Shown: positions 36,918 to 47,000, numbered from the stretch's first letter. The stretch: 64,000 bases of DNA from Polyangiaceae bacterium (GCA_025353725.1 JANXOF010000092.1:104947-168946); one strand, 5' to 3'. Made by a program: numbers and translations. The notes: generated by a model from the letters alone, not told the origin.

Positions 36918-37235
36918 TCAGTCGCGCGCGTATCCTGCGTCGTCGAGCGTGCGCGTTGCGAGAGCGTTGACCGCACTGCCGCGGTCCGAAGCGAGCGACG
37001 CTTCGGGTGCCAACGCAAGCGTCGAGGGGACGCTCGTGGCGCCTCGCAGAATTCCGAAAAAGAGCACGGCGGCGCTACCTGCGACCGACAGCGCACGACG
37101 CACCGCACGGTCGCGGCGCTCGCCCGAAGCGTGCTTGGCTCGCACTTGGCTTCGTATGCGAGCGGCGCGAACGTCGTCCCAACGCGCGTCGAGCGCACGG
37201 CACTCGGCGGCCATCGACGCGAGGCGCGCGTTCAA
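36918..37235 (-). CDS. Small one-helix membrane protein, candidate anti-sigma factor
   Basis: Starts proposed: TTG at 37235 overlapping the sigma-factor stop (105 residues) or ATG at 37214 (98 residues). An N-terminal charged helical part (ALDARWDDVRAARIRSQVRA) precedes one hydrophobic helix (ALSVAGSAAVLFFGILRG) and a short Ala-rich tail of about 35 residues. Position after an ECF sigma gene and topology fit an anti-sigma factor, but no zinc (ZAS) motif or RskA-like fold is visible, so the function is inferred from context. Confidence 0.5.
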   Translation of the reverse strand: MNARLASMAAECRALDARWDDVRAARIRSQVRAKHASGERRDRAVRRALSVAGSAAVLFFGILRGATSVPSTLALAPEASLASDRGSAVNALATRTLDDAGYARD

Positions 37236-37795
37236 GGCGTCCCCCTTCCCGAAGCCGAGCCCGGACCGAGGCGCCGTTCGATGCGCGCTTCGGCGTCCGC
37301 CACGCGGCGCTTCACGGTCGCGAGCGAAACCTCGCACGCACGCGCCGTCTCGGGAAGGCTGAGACGCTCCACCCGGTGCAGCACCCACGCGATCCGGAGA
37401 TCGGCGGGAATGCGCCCGAGCGCGTCGTAGAGTTCGTCGACGGCCGCGCGACTTCGGGGATCCGAAACGCGCGGAGCGAAATCGGCGTGCCAGAACGCGA
37501 AGAGCCTTCGGCGGCGGCGACGAGCGAGCACGCGGCACGAACGCCGTACGGCAACCGTCACCAGCCACGCGCGCACGGCCGTCGGGTCGTTCAGGCGCGA
37601 AAGGCCGTCAAGCGCGTCGACGAACGTCTCCTGCACAACGTCGTCGAGCTCGAAATCGTCGCCCATCAAGCGGTAAACGACGCCGGCGATGTAACGCGCG
37701 TGTTGGAAATACGTCGCCTCGAACGAGATCGCCTCCGCGGCGGCGACGCTCTCAACGGAAGGGACTTGCGGAATCGCACGACTGAGCACGCCCAT
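37232..37795 (-). CDS. ECF-family RNA polymerase sigma factor
   Basis: 187 residues with both regions of a minimal sigma70. Region 2: ARYIAGVVYRLMGDDFELDD then VVQETFVDALDGLSRL. Region 4: AALGRIPADLRIAWVLHRVE-like, with the HTH SLPETARACEVSLATVKRRV. It should direct RNA polymerase to a small regulon; autoregulation through the divergent intergenic region (37796-37884) is likely. The next gene overlaps it and may encode its anti-sigma factor. A run of five to six Arg residues follows region 2. Confidence 0.92.
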   Translation of the reverse strand: MGVLSRAIPQVPSVESVAAAEAISFEATYFQHARYIAGVVYRLMGDDFELDDVVQETFVDALDGLSRLNDPTAVRAWLVTVAVRRSCRVLARRRRRRLFAFWHADFAPRVSDPRSRAAVDELYDALGRIPADLRIAWVLHRVERLSLPETARACEVSLATVKRRVADAEARIERRLGPGSASGRGTP

Positions 37796-37884
37796 GAGTA
37801 GCCTCGAGCCTCTCGGATCGGCTCAAAAATAAGTTCCCGAACTTTCTTGAGCCGAAGCGACGGCTCTCGCGTGCCTCTAGGACC

Positions 37885-39159
37885 ATGGGAACGCCGTCGA
37901 CCGTCACGCCTCCGCGATCGAGGCCAGCGCACGCCGCCATAGTGGGGCTCGTCGTGGTCCTGCTCTTTGCGCTCGTGTGGGAGATCACCCGCCCTACCGC
38001 GCCGGCGCCGCTCGCCGAAGGGGCGACGGGCACACTGGCCCAGGGCGCGACGCGCGCGTTGCGAGGAGCCGAGCGCTTGCCCGCAGCGCTCGCGAGCGTG
38101 GTGGGTATCGTTGCGCTATACATCTTGTTAGCGCGCACCGGGGAGGCGCGCGCGGCTCTCTATTCAGCACTGGTCCTTGCTAGCTTTCCTGCGTGGTTCG
38201 TACACGGATGGACAATGGCGGGCGCGATGGTTCCGATGGCGTGTTCGGCGCTCGTGTTGGCGAGCGCCGGTATCGCCGTGCTCGACCCGAAAGCCGGCGC
38301 TAAGACACAAGCTTTTTCCCTCAGCGTAGCGGTCGCCGCAGCGTTCGTTGGAGCAAGGTTTGCCCTCCCCAACCGCGGACTTTTAACCGTCGCGGGCCCG
38401 CCACTCGCGGCGGTAGGTGCGGCGTCAGTACTTTGGGGAGTTCGCCCCAGGTTCGGGGCTTCCCTTCTCGGCGTCAGCGTGATGCTCGTCGTCGCTTCCA
38501 GCGCCTATGCCTTTCGCGGAAACGACGGACCTGTCGAGGACTTTCTCCTTGGCGCTCGCGCGACGGTCGCTCGCGGCTCAAGCACCTTCGACGCGCCGGT
38601 CGCAGCCGTCGCGTACGGCCTCGTTCCGTGGTCGCCGTGGGTTCCAGTCGCGCTCGGGCGGCGACCGCTCCACGCGAATCACCTTACCGTACTGCTCGCC
38701 GGAACGCTTAGCCTTCTCGCCCACGCGGCACTCGCCCCGAGGACGGGTGCCGCATCTCTCGTGGGCGTGGCTGCCTTCGCCGGCGCGATCGGTACTTTGA
38801 TGCATTCGCTCGACTCGTCACGGCGCCCGTCCGTCGCGCGCCTCGCGACTCTTGCGGTCCTGGGTAGCCTCATCGCCCACGACATCGGACTGTCCCCGAA
38901 CCGCCTAAGTATCGCTTTTGGAGCGGCGAATGCGCCTCTGGTCGTCGCCGCGCACACCTCGGTGGTCGTGAGGTCGGTCCTCGGTGCCGTCACGGCGCTC
39001 GCGGTCTGCGTCCTGATAGCGCCTCGAACATGGCTTCCAGCGCGCCGCGGACGTTGCATCGTAGTGTGCGGTGCAATCGCAGGCCTCGTGCTTCGCTGGC
39101 ACGCCTACGCGTTCGTCCTCGCGACGCTGTCAACCAGTCCGGCGGTTCATGCCCCATGA
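37885..39159 (+). CDS. Polytopic membrane protein upstream of a GT39 glycosyltransferase
   Basis: 424 residues with about ten hydrophobic segments (AAIVGLVVVLLFALVW, ALASVVGIVALYILLA, SVLGAVTALAVCVLIA). Early segments (ERLPAALASVVGIVALYI, ALYSALVLASFPAWFVHGWT) recall the GT-C (PMT/ArnT) fold, but the N-terminal catalytic acidic motif is not present. The stop overlaps the next gene's ATG (ATGA), so it is probably a partner or inactive relative of the downstream glycosyltransferase. Confidence 0.65.
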   Translation: MGTPSTVTPPRSRPAHAAIVGLVVVLLFALVWEITRPTAPAPLAEGATGTLAQGATRALRGAERLPAALASVVGIVALYILLARTGEARAALYSALVLASFPAWFVHGWTMAGAMVPMACSALVLASAGIAVLDPKAGAKTQAFSLSVAVAAAFVGARFALPNRGLLTVAGPPLAAVGAASVLWGVRPRFGASLLGVSVMLVVASSAYAFRGNDGPVEDFLLGARATVARGSSTFDAPVAAVAYGLVPWSPWVPVALGRRPLHANHLTVLLAGTLSLLAHAALAPRTGAASLVGVAAFAGAIGTLMHSLDSSRRPSVARLATLAVLGSLIAHDIGLSPNRLSIAFGAANAPLVVAAHTSVVVRSVLGAVTALAVCVLIAPRTWLPARRGRCIVVCGAIAGLVLRWHAYAFVLATLSTSPAVHAP

Positions 39160-41471
39160 AGTCGCCTCATCCTCACGAGGTTCCCCTGCGCGAACTCGCG
39201 CAGCCGTTCGCGGTGGTCGTCGCATGGGCGTGCCTTACGTTTGTCACGCTTCGGGTCGCGGTCTCCGGCCTCCTCCCGGCGTGGGCTATCGCCATCCTCG
39301 CGCCGGCCTCCGCGCTCGCTTTGGTCGCGGCGGTCTTTTACGCGTTGGTCTCGCTCGGGCTTCTGAAGGTCGACGAAACGGGTGCCCCACGATCGCTCGC
39401 GCACCGTCACGGATTTTGGGTCCTCGCCTTAGGGCTCGTGACTGGCCTACCGAGGCTTGGCGCATTCTCGCTCATCGACCCGTGGGAGACGCACTACGCG
39501 GAAGTCGCGCGGGAAATGATCGAACGACGCGACTTCATCTCTCCTTGGTGGGCGAATGAAGGTTGGTTTACGTCAAAGCCCGTCCTTATCTTTTGGCTTG
39601 AAGCGGCCTCGATGGTGGCCTTGGGTGTCCGCACGGGGCCCGACCAAGTGCTCGCGGGCGTGAACGGCGCGGCGCACCCGGAGTGGGCTATTCGCCTTCC
39701 CGGTTTCGTGTTGGCGCTCGTCGGAGCTTACATTCTTTATTACGGCGTATCGCGAACGTGCGGACGGCGCGCGGGAGCTATGGGCGGCGTTGCGCTTCTG
39801 ACGATGCCCGGCTATGCGCTGCTCTCGCATCAAGCGCTTACGGATATGCCACTTATCGCATCGATGGCGGCATCGATGGGACTTTTGCTTCGTGCGCTAA
39901 ACACCGCCGACGCGGCTCAGGTCGAACGTTGGTCGGTACGTTTGGGCAACCGCACCGCACGCTTCCACGCGGGGCACGCGCTGGCGCTCCTTCTCCTTCT
40001 CCTTTGCGTTCCGCAACTCGTTATCCTGGCCTCGAGCCACGTTCATGCGGACGTATCAGGCCTTCACTTCGGGGCAGACAGGCTTCTCGCAGGCTCGCCT
40101 CATGCGTGCACTTTACCTGGTCAGCCCCCGTGCGCACGCGCCTTGCTCGCCCACCCGAAGCTTGCGCCCATCCTTCAAATAGCCTGTTGGACGTCCCTTC
40201 TCCTCTGGCTCACCGCCCGCGTATCGCGCGAGACGCGAGCGGCAAGACTTTTCGCTCTCGCCGCGTGGACCGCCGCGGCGCTCGGAGCCATGTCGAAAGG
40301 CCCCGTAGCGCTCGTCGTCCCCGCGATGGCCACGCTCACGCATCTGGCTTCGACGCGTTCGATTCGTTCCCTCTGGCGTCTCGAAATCCCACGAGGATTG
40401 AGCTTCGTCGTGGTCCTTGTCGCCCCTTGGTATCTCGCCGTGTACGCGCGCCATGGCAGCACCTTTCTCGACGAGCTCGTGGTCCGAAACATGCTGGGGC
40501 GCACGCTCGGTCACTTGCATGATACCAATGGATCCGACGACGTAGGCGTCACCTACTTCATCAAGCAACTGGGCTTTGCTTTCTTCCCATGGTCCGGTCT
40601 CGCGCTCGCAGCGACCCTGAGTGCGCTCGCGCAAGACAAGGGCGGGAGACGCTCGCACGTGCGCGCGTTCCTCTTCGGCGCAACCCTTTCTGGCTTCGCT
40701 TTAGTGACGTGGATGGGAACCAAGTTTCACCACTATGGGCTTATCGTTGTTCCTTCCACCGCGATGCTTATCGGACTTTGGCTCGACGAACGCCTAAGCG
40801 AGGCACGTCGTAAGGGCCGTGCACGAAGAGCTGCTACCGCCGCATCCTTCGCGCTCGCAGGTGTCGTCACGCTGCTCGTCGCGCGTGATCTTTCGATTTC
40901 ACCCGCTAGCGGTCACGTGCCAGGAGGCGCAGCTCGCTTGATTCACCTTCTGACGTACCGCTACGACCGCCGATGGCCGACCACCGAATCGTTCGCGCCA
41001 TCGCTCGGTCTACTTGGCATAGCGACCGCGGCGTCTCACGCTTGGCTTGCCTCGCGCCGGCATCGCGCGCGTGCCGCCGTCGCCTTCGGGATAGTCGTCT
41101 TTGCTTCGTGCGTCATTATTCTCGACAGCGTTCTCGTAGGCGCCGCGCCGAACGGTGGCCAACGCGGCGTCATCGAAGCGTACTACCGCGCAAAGGGTGA
41201 CGACCGATCGCCGCTTGTCGCCTATCAACTGAACTGGAAAGGTGAAAACTTCTATACCGGAAACCACGTCGCTCTATTCAAAACGAGCGGCGCCGTGCTT
41301 GCGACCTATCTCGCCGCCAGAAAGCAAGCCGGTGACGGAACCGTGTACTTCGTCACGGAGCGAGCCCGCGTCATCGCGTTACGCGCCGAGCTCGGCGCCG
41401 TGGGCTCGTTCTCCGAGCTTACAGACGCCTCGATTTCCGAAGAGTTCAGTCTTGTCCGCTGCAACCTCTAA
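39156..41471 (+). CDS. GT39/ArnT-like membrane glycosyltransferase
   Basis: The ATG at 39156 overlaps the upstream stop and gives 771 residues with a dozen or so membrane helices. The first periplasmic loop has the acidic motif DPWETHYAEVAREMIERRDF then WWANEGWFTSKPVLIFW, as in ArnT-type GT-C enzymes that use polyprenyl-phosphate sugar donors. The segment GAMSKGPVALVVP and a soluble C-terminal domain (YYRAKGDDRSPLVAYQLNWK) are also typical. The acceptor may be lipid A, a glycan or a protein; it cannot be told. Together with the preceding gene it forms a two-gene unit divergent from the sigma factor. Confidence 0.88.
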   Translation: MKSPHPHEVPLRELAQPFAVVVAWACLTFVTLRVAVSGLLPAWAIAILAPASALALVAAVFYALVSLGLLKVDETGAPRSLAHRHGFWVLALGLVTGLPRLGAFSLIDPWETHYAEVAREMIERRDFISPWWANEGWFTSKPVLIFWLEAASMVALGVRTGPDQVLAGVNGAAHPEWAIRLPGFVLALVGAYILYYGVSRTCGRRAGAMGGVALLTMPGYALLSHQALTDMPLIASMAASMGLLLRALNTADAAQVERWSVRLGNRTARFHAGHALALLLLLLCVPQLVILASSHVHADVSGLHFGADRLLAGSPHACTLPGQPPCARALLAHPKLAPILQIACWTSLLLWLTARVSRETRAARLFALAAWTAAALGAMSKGPVALVVPAMATLTHLASTRSIRSLWRLEIPRGLSFVVVLVAPWYLAVYARHGSTFLDELVVRNMLGRTLGHLHDTNGSDDVGVTYFIKQLGFAFFPWSGLALAATLSALAQDKGGRRSHVRAFLFGATLSGFALVTWMGTKFHHYGLIVVPSTAMLIGLWLDERLSEARRKGRARRAATAASFALAGVVTLLVARDLSISPASGHVPGGAARLIHLLTYRYDRRWPTTESFAPSLGLLGIATAASHAWLASRRHRARAAVAFGIVVFASCVIILDSVLVGAAPNGGQRGVIEAYYRAKGDDRSPLVAYQLNWKGENFYTGNHVALFKTSGAVLATYLAARKQAGDGTVYFVTERARVIALRAELGAVGSFSELTDASISEEFSLVRCNL

Positions 41472-41479
41472 GCGGAGAC

Positions 41480-41791
41480 TCAGCATGCGGATGGCGTGGA
41501 GCCCTGAAAGCGACCGCGCGCGACATCGACCCCCTGCATGGCGGCAAGAAGCCGAGACTTCGCTCGCAGGCCGATCATCGACACAGTCGCGACTTGCGCG
41601 GACGCGTCGGCGGCCACGCCCTGCAATTCGGTCTCCACGGCGGAAAGCTTCGCGACCAAAGTTCGTTCAGTCGCGACGATCTCCGCATCCACCACCGCGT
41701 AAGTATCGGAGACCGAATCCGAAATCCGGCCCACCGATGTCTCGAACTGCGTGGTTACGTCGGCGACACTGCCGCCCACTTCGCCGACCAC
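41480..41791 (-). CDS. Hypothetical Ala/Val-rich helical protein
   Basis: 103 residues from a GTG that follows a TAG directly. The sequence (ISDSVSDTYAVVDAEIVATE, LVAKLSAVETELQGVAADAS) is helical and coiled-coil-like, and its third codon positions are GC-rich as expected of coding DNA here. A TATAAT hexamer lies at 41818-41813 on this strand without a good -35. It could be a real small gene or a remnant; no family is recognised. Confidence 0.4.
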   Translation of the reverse strand: MVGEVGGSVADVTTQFETSVGRISDSVSDTYAVVDAEIVATERTLVAKLSAVETELQGVAADASAQVATVSMIGLRAKSRLLAAMQGVDVARGRFQGSTPSAC

Positions 41792-42154
41792 CTAAAGCTG
41801 GGTTGAAATCAGATTATAACCTCATCGTATCGAGAGGCGGTCACGGAAGTCCGGCTGGCAACGCCACTCCGCAAGCTCTTTACGGAAAGGACGGCGATGA
41901 ATCGAGAGTGACGACACCACTCCTCTCCAACGCACTCGGTACCCACTTCCTCGGACTTTGGGGCGTCGGCTCCCTCGGGAATGCGCCTTCAGGCCCTGAC
42001 ATTCATCGGTGGAAGGCGAAGGTAGAACAGCACGCGGCGGATTCGTACGACAACATGCGTTGCGACCTGCTTCCCGGTATGGCCCTTCAAAAACGCCGCT
42101 TACTGACGAGCGCCACGCGAGCGCGCAGCGTAGGCTGAGACCGAGAGGAAAGTT
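41792..42154. other. Intergenic stretch, no convincing gene
   Basis: Between the Ala/Val-rich ORF and the lipoprotein gene. A plus-strand frame through 41822-42138 reads loosely protein-like (TPLLSNALGTHFLGLWGVGS) but has no start of its own here and no known family. I cannot say whether it is a remnant. No RNA or repeat was seen. Confidence 0.4.
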
Positions 42155-42157
42155 GTG

Positions 42158-42871
42158 ATGTTGACTCCTCACTTGTCCCGCTGGCTTACGGCGATGCTCG
42201 CCGCGATGGCAGGGTGCAATGAAGTCAACGGTGCGAGCGACCTTGCGGCACGAGGAACGGCGCAGCCGACTCCGCGCGTCGAGCCGCCTGCGACAACCGC
42301 GGGAACCGACTTGCAAGCCCCCGTTGGGGATGCTGGCGTCGTTCCCGCAGGCGCATCGGGAGCGAACGACGCCGGCCTCCGCGTCGTGCCGGCGCGACCG
42401 ACCGGGGGCAAGTTTGTTTTTGTCACCTCGACGACCGGGACGGGCAACCTCGGTGGCGTAGCCGGCGCTGATGGCCGCTGCGTGACGCTGGCCAAGGCCG
42501 CGGGCCTCGGCGGGAACTGGGCGGCATGGCTCTCGACCTTTCCGTCTGTCAATGCCGGGGAGCGCGTCGGAGGTGGTCCCTGGTTTCTTGTCAATGGGAC
42601 ACCGGTGGCTGCCAGCCCCATCGACCTGACGATTCATGCACTGAGTCACGCTCTCGATCACGACGAAAACGGCAAGACGGTGGGCGCAGATTTCGTTTGG
42701 ACGGGAACGCTCGCAGGTCGTGGAACCTCGGTAGATTGCGCCGCGTGGTCCGTCGACGTTGGTAGAGAAAGAGGAGACGTAGGCAATTCGAGTCTATCCG
42801 ATCGCGAATGGTCGCAATCCGACACGAATGACTGCAGCTCACTGAGACATCTCTATTGCTTCGAGCTGTAA
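42158..42871 (+). CDS. Lipoprotein with DUF1554-like domain
   Basis: An ATG at 42158 (GTG at 42155 also possible) has AGAGGAAAG upstream. The signal ends with a lipobox at AAMAGC (Cys about 20), followed by a Thr/Pro/Ala-rich linker. The 140-residue C-terminal domain has KFVFVTSTTGTGNLGGVAGA, a single-letter-spaced CVTLAKAAGLGGNWAAWLST and a closing HLYCFEL with paired Cys. This pattern is that of DUF1554 secreted proteins, common in Leptospira and myxobacteria. It is probably exposed in the envelope; function unknown. Confidence 0.78.
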   Translation: MLTPHLSRWLTAMLAAMAGCNEVNGASDLAARGTAQPTPRVEPPATTAGTDLQAPVGDAGVVPAGASGANDAGLRVVPARPTGGKFVFVTSTTGTGNLGGVAGADGRCVTLAKAAGLGGNWAAWLSTFPSVNAGERVGGGPWFLVNGTPVAASPIDLTIHALSHALDHDENGKTVGADFVWTGTLAGRGTSVDCAAWSVDVGRERGDVGNSSLSDREWSQSDTNDCSSLRHLYCFEL

Positions 42872-42885
42872 ATCGCGCGCTCGAG

Positions 42886-43461
42886 ATGCGGCGCTCGATG
42901 CAAGTTATGCCGCTGGATGTGCACTTCGTTCCCACCATCGCTCTAAGCGCGCTGTCCCACCGAGCGGCGTACATCATGGTGTTGGATTGGATAGTCGGAC
43001 TCACGCTGCTTAGCGTAATGTTCGCCGTCGATCGGTTCGTTTCCCGCACTCAGTACCGGTGGTTCCTGCTCGGCTCGCTGGTCATCTCACCGATGGGCGC
43101 ATTGGGTCTACTGCTCGCGGTGCGCGAACGAGAGCTCGGACGCGCCTTCGCCGACTGGACCGACGGAAGCGCACGACGCGGACAACGTCTATCTGTCGTC
43201 AGCCGTGATGGGAGGCGCCGTCGTCCTCGAGTAGAGCGTCCGCGAAGGGGGCCGGTCCCGCGATCCACGATAGTCGCGACCCGCCACTCCACGTTCGAGC
43301 GGACAAAGACAGTAGGTGCACGAAACGTCGCTCAATTGACATGGCGACCGGACCCAACCGATGCACGTACAAAACGGCGCGAATCTTGCTCCTCTCCCCT
43401 GCGTGAGACTTCCGCGCGCGATCTTCCGCCCTTTCCCCGTCTTCTCCTCGACGGCCGCTGA
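42886..43461 (+). CDS. Hypothetical membrane protein, probable frameshift near 43170
   Basis: From ATG 42886 (or 42898/42907) the frame encodes two hydrophobic helices (YIMVLDWIVGLTLLSVMF, WFLLGSLVISPMGALGLLLA) and then RERELGRAFADWTDGS. After that it turns into Arg-rich, non-protein-like sequence up to 43461. In the +1 frame from about 43172 it continues plausibly as HDADNVYLSSAVMGGAVVLE and stops at 43234. This suggests an indel near 43160-43172, in the organism or in the assembly. No family recognised. Confidence 0.4.
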   Translation: MRRSMQVMPLDVHFVPTIALSALSHRAAYIMVLDWIVGLTLLSVMFAVDRFVSRTQYRWFLLGSLVISPMGALGLLLAVRERELGRAFADWTDGSARRGQRLSVVSRDGRRRRPRVERPRRGPVPRSTIVATRHSTFERTKTVGARNVAQLTWRPDPTDARTKRRESCSSPLRETSARDLPPFPRLLLDGR

Positions 43462-43804
43462 TCCCTCGTTTGCAAGTGTCTCGTGGGAGAGCATTGTACT
43501 CGCGGAGAGTTCGCGAACGGGCTCGGCGAGCTATCAGGCAAGAGCGGCACGCCGGACGCGACTCACGCGAGTCGTGAAACTAGCCGTCGGCGCGTGCGCT
43601 GCTCTGTGCGCTATCGCAGTAGGGCTTAGCGTAAGGCCGGGCCCTGCCGAAAAGGCCGCAACTACAGCCTCTGTCGTTCACAGTATCGCCGCCACCCCTT
43701 TTGTGCCGATTGAGCGACTTGAAGTGGTTCGAAACGCAAAAGCAGCGCGACGCGCTGCTTTCACCGCCGTAAGCCCTGCGACCCGCGCTTCGAAGCATCG
43801 CTAA
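43361..43804 (+). CDS. Hypothetical single-pass membrane protein
   Basis: 147 residues. An N-terminal part with FASVSWESIVLAESSRTGSA and YQARAARRTRLTRVV is followed by one hydrophobic helix (KLAVGACAALCAIAVGLSV) and an Ala/Arg-rich tail (NAKAARRAAFTAVSP). The basic stretch before the helix fits a cytoplasmic N-terminus. The start is uncertain and the first 30 residues may be untranslated. No family. Confidence 0.4.
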   Translation: MHVQNGANLAPLPCVRLPRAIFRPFPVFSSTAADPSFASVSWESIVLAESSRTGSASYQARAARRTRLTRVVKLAVGACAALCAIAVGLSVRPGPAEKAATTASVVHSIAATPFVPIERLEVVRNAKAARRAAFTAVSPATRASKHR

Positions 43805-43843
43805 ACAGTTGAGCGTGCTTCGGGCTTTACGTCGTTACTTCGA

Positions 43844-43981
43844 CTACGTGGAGGACGCTTTTTGCGGCTCAATGCCAGTCGGCGCTGCGGCCATAGCCTT
43901 CTTGATGCGCCACTCGAAGAGTTGCTTCGTACGACGGGCCTTCTGCTTCCTGCGACGCGGTGAATCCTGCGGGGTCGACAT
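43844..43981 (-). CDS. Small basic hypothetical protein
   Basis: A 45-residue frame from ATG 43981 to TAG 43844 encodes STPQDSPRRRKQKARRTKQL then FEWRIKKAMAAAPTGIEPQK. It is strongly basic and helical, with GC-rich third positions. No clear ribosome binding site is seen. Small basic proteins of this kind can bind RNA or DNA, but nothing proves it here. Confidence 0.4.
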   Translation of the reverse strand: MSTPQDSPRRRKQKARRTKQLFEWRIKKAMAAAPTGIEPQKASST

Positions 43982-44042
43982 GTTGCGTGCGGTTCTAGCA
44001 AAGCGCGAGGCTTAGGTCCATGCCTCGAACGCTATCGCCAAC

Positions 44043-47000
44043 CTAAGGCAGCGTCGTTCGCGGGTTTGGGGACATCGGCCACCGCGACGAAACCGACTCG
44101 TCTGGGTTGGCGCTCTCGACAAGGTCGAGCCATGCCCGCACTTTTCCGTCCGCGGGCTCCTTCCACGCCATCCCGACAAAGCGTTTTAGAAGCTGAGGCG
44201 TGTGGTCGCCACACCGAGCCTTGTCACCAAAGGCGGCCCTCGCGCGGTCGATTTCGGTCGCTGCGTCCTGCCAACGCTCCTCGATTTGTGCGAGCCAGGC
44301 CAATGTGAGATGGCGATGTTGCCTTGGCTCGGCCTCATCGAGCACAATTCTCTCGCACTCCAGGCTCAACTGCTTGGCTTGCGGATCTCCCTTCGCGAGC
44401 GCGACCTGAGCGAGGAGCAACCGCGCCTCCAGGTCACCCCATGGGTCCTGCAGACGCTCGAAAATCTTAGCTGCGACCGAAGCGTGAGCGCCGCCTGCCG
44501 CCAAGTCGTCGGTATCAATCGCGATAAGCGCGAGCAGGCGCTCGCACGCCGCTTCGCCGCGCGGATTCATGAGTTCGCGGAACGCAGACCGGGCAGACAA
44601 AGCGCGAGCCCGCGCCGCATCCATCTCCCCTGCTCGATGATCGGCGTGACCGAGCACCACGTCGCACTGTGCAATGCCGAGCCGATAGCCAATGGCGTCG
44701 AAGGACTGGCGCGCGTGAATGAGCAGATCACGCGCGCGCCGGTAACCACCGACCGCCGTTTCGATCATCGCGAGGAGGATAAAGCACTGCGCGCCCCCGA
44801 GCATGTCGGACACGGCATCGCAATGCTTGCTCGCTTCGAGGAGAACTTCGCGCGCTCGCGCGTGCTCCCCGAGGAGGTAGTCAATCTCACCGAGCACGAC
44901 GAGCGCCGCAGCAAGCCCTCGGTCGTCCTTCAACTCCTCGAAGCGCGAGATGGCGAGAGCTACTTGCAACCGCCCTTGAGCAGGCGCCCCGATGTCACTC
45001 GCGAGGTGGCCCAGCAAGCGAAGCGCGTGAGCCTCTCGTTTTTTATCTCCCGCTCCTTCGAAGGCACGACGTGCAGCCTCCGCCTGCTCGCGCGCCTCTT
45101 CAAGCTTGCCGATATGGCGAAGCGCTTCGGCGCGCCAGAACGAGTATTCCGCCGCCGTCACGCCACTTACGCGTCCCTCGAGCATCGCAATGTCTTTGAG
45201 CGTCGCGGCCGTATCTCGACCGCGAGCCCACGCGCCTCCGATGAATCCAAACATGAGACGCGCGGCGACCTCGTCATCCCCTGCTCGCAGCAGGTTCCGC
45301 ACACGATGCTTCATGATGCGGCGCGACCCGACCTCGGGGTGCTTCGCGAGCGCATTCGCGGCGAGTCGGAAGATAGCCGGCGCGTCGTTCCGTTCGTGAA
45401 GCCGACCGAGAAGGTGCTCTTGCAACAGAGCGTGTGGCCACCGAAACTGGTCGTTCCCCGAAGCAAGGAGGATTTGCGCGCGTGTAAGCGCCACAAGCGC
45501 GTCGCGGGGGTCCATCCCAAGCGCTTCAAGCAGCGCTTTCAGAACGGTACCGCGCACGTCATCACCCAGCGCGGCCGCCGCGTACGCCGCGAGGCGCAGA
45601 TCAGTCGGGACGGCTCTAAGGCGTTCGTCCCAAAGGTCGGCCGTGGTGATGGCGCGTCCGTGGAGCGCCTCATCGGGAACCTTGTACTTCGCGCCCTCAA
45701 GCGTGAGGTACCCACCTCCAGCCCAAGCGTGGAGAAGCTGGAGCGCGAACAGCGGATTGCCTCGACTTTGCGCAACGGCGGCTCGAACCGCAGACTCTTT
45801 CAGCGGAAGCGTCGCGCGCAGTAAAACTTCGGTCTCGTCCGCCCCCAGCGGCTTCAGGTCGATCACGCGCCCACCCCAGTCGGCGCGCAGCGCCTCCATT
45901 CGAACGGCGGCGTCAAGGTCCGTCTCGAGCGACTCGCTACGCGCCGTCGCGATAATCAGGAGCCTTAGTTTAGGGCTGTCACGCCTCATGCGCGCGAGCA
46001 TCTCAAACGTGTTCGCGCTCGTGAGATGAAGGTCGTCGAACCAAATCGTCAGGGGTCGGTCGACGCCAATTCGCTCCAGCACGCGGCGCGCCACGGCAAA
46101 ACGGAGTTCCGGAGTGTCGAGCACAAAACGCTTCCCAGTAGGCCCGACGGCCGAGACGGTGCCCGGCGGCGTAGGCCGAAGCCATTCGGCCGTGGCCGCC
46201 ACCCACGACAGGCCTTCGCTATCCGACCGGTCGACCTCCCAACGGTCCAGAAGCGTTTGTTCAACCGTCTCCCGATCGGCTCCTTGAAGGCCGTAAAACG
46301 AGTTGACTGCGCCAGTGAGCCCGTCGAGCGGGGACGGCGTTCGCCCGTACCGAGCCCGGAGCGGCCACATCAAACCGCGCTCATGCACTTGCTCGCACAC
46401 CCACTCCGCGAGGCGGCTCTTACCGACGCCTGCCTCACCGATGAGAGCCACCATCCGGTGCTGCGGCTGCTGGCCGGCGCAAACGGACAGTACGGTGTCC
46501 ATCATTTCTTGGCGTTCCGGATCGCGCGCCACCATCGGTGACGGACGAAGCGAGAGCAGACCGGGTGCAAGCGCACGGGCGGCGGCGACGGCCCGGCCCA
46601 TTTCAGGCGTCGACGACGGTTCAGGGGGTGGCTCGGGCGCGCTCGCTACCGTCTCCTCCAACGTGGGCGCATGGCGAGGACGAAATTGAGCCCACGCACG
46701 ACGCGCGTCGGCATCGAGTTCAAAGCGATGCCAGGGCTTTTTGGCCAAAAGTTTTTGGATGAAGGCGCCTACCTCCGCAGGAACGCCTTCAGGTAGCGCC
46801 GGGGGCGGAACGGGTGTCCGCTTGTGAGCGCGAAGCACCTCTTGTGCGGTTCCTTCAAAGACCTCCTTGCCCGTGAGGACGCGGTAAAGAATGCAGCCGA
46901 GGGCATAAAGATCTGTCGCAGGACCGACGAGCGTGGCCTGCTTCCGTATTTGCTCTGGAGCGACCCATCCAACGGTCCCCGCTCCCGCGTGCACGGCGAG

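Noticed and set aside
41813..41818. Perfect TATAAT on the minus strand
   Set aside because: No acceptable -35 box at 16-18 bases; kept only as a remark in the neighbouring gene entry.
41242..42138. 298-residue plus-strand frame beginning within the GT39 gene
   Set aside because: First part is an out-of-frame shadow of the glycosyltransferase; only its last 100 codons look faintly protein-like and have no start.
44202..45824. 540-residue plus-strand open frame inside the giant kinase gene
   Set aside because: Antisense to recognisable TPR and ATPase coding sequence; no motif or ribosome binding site.
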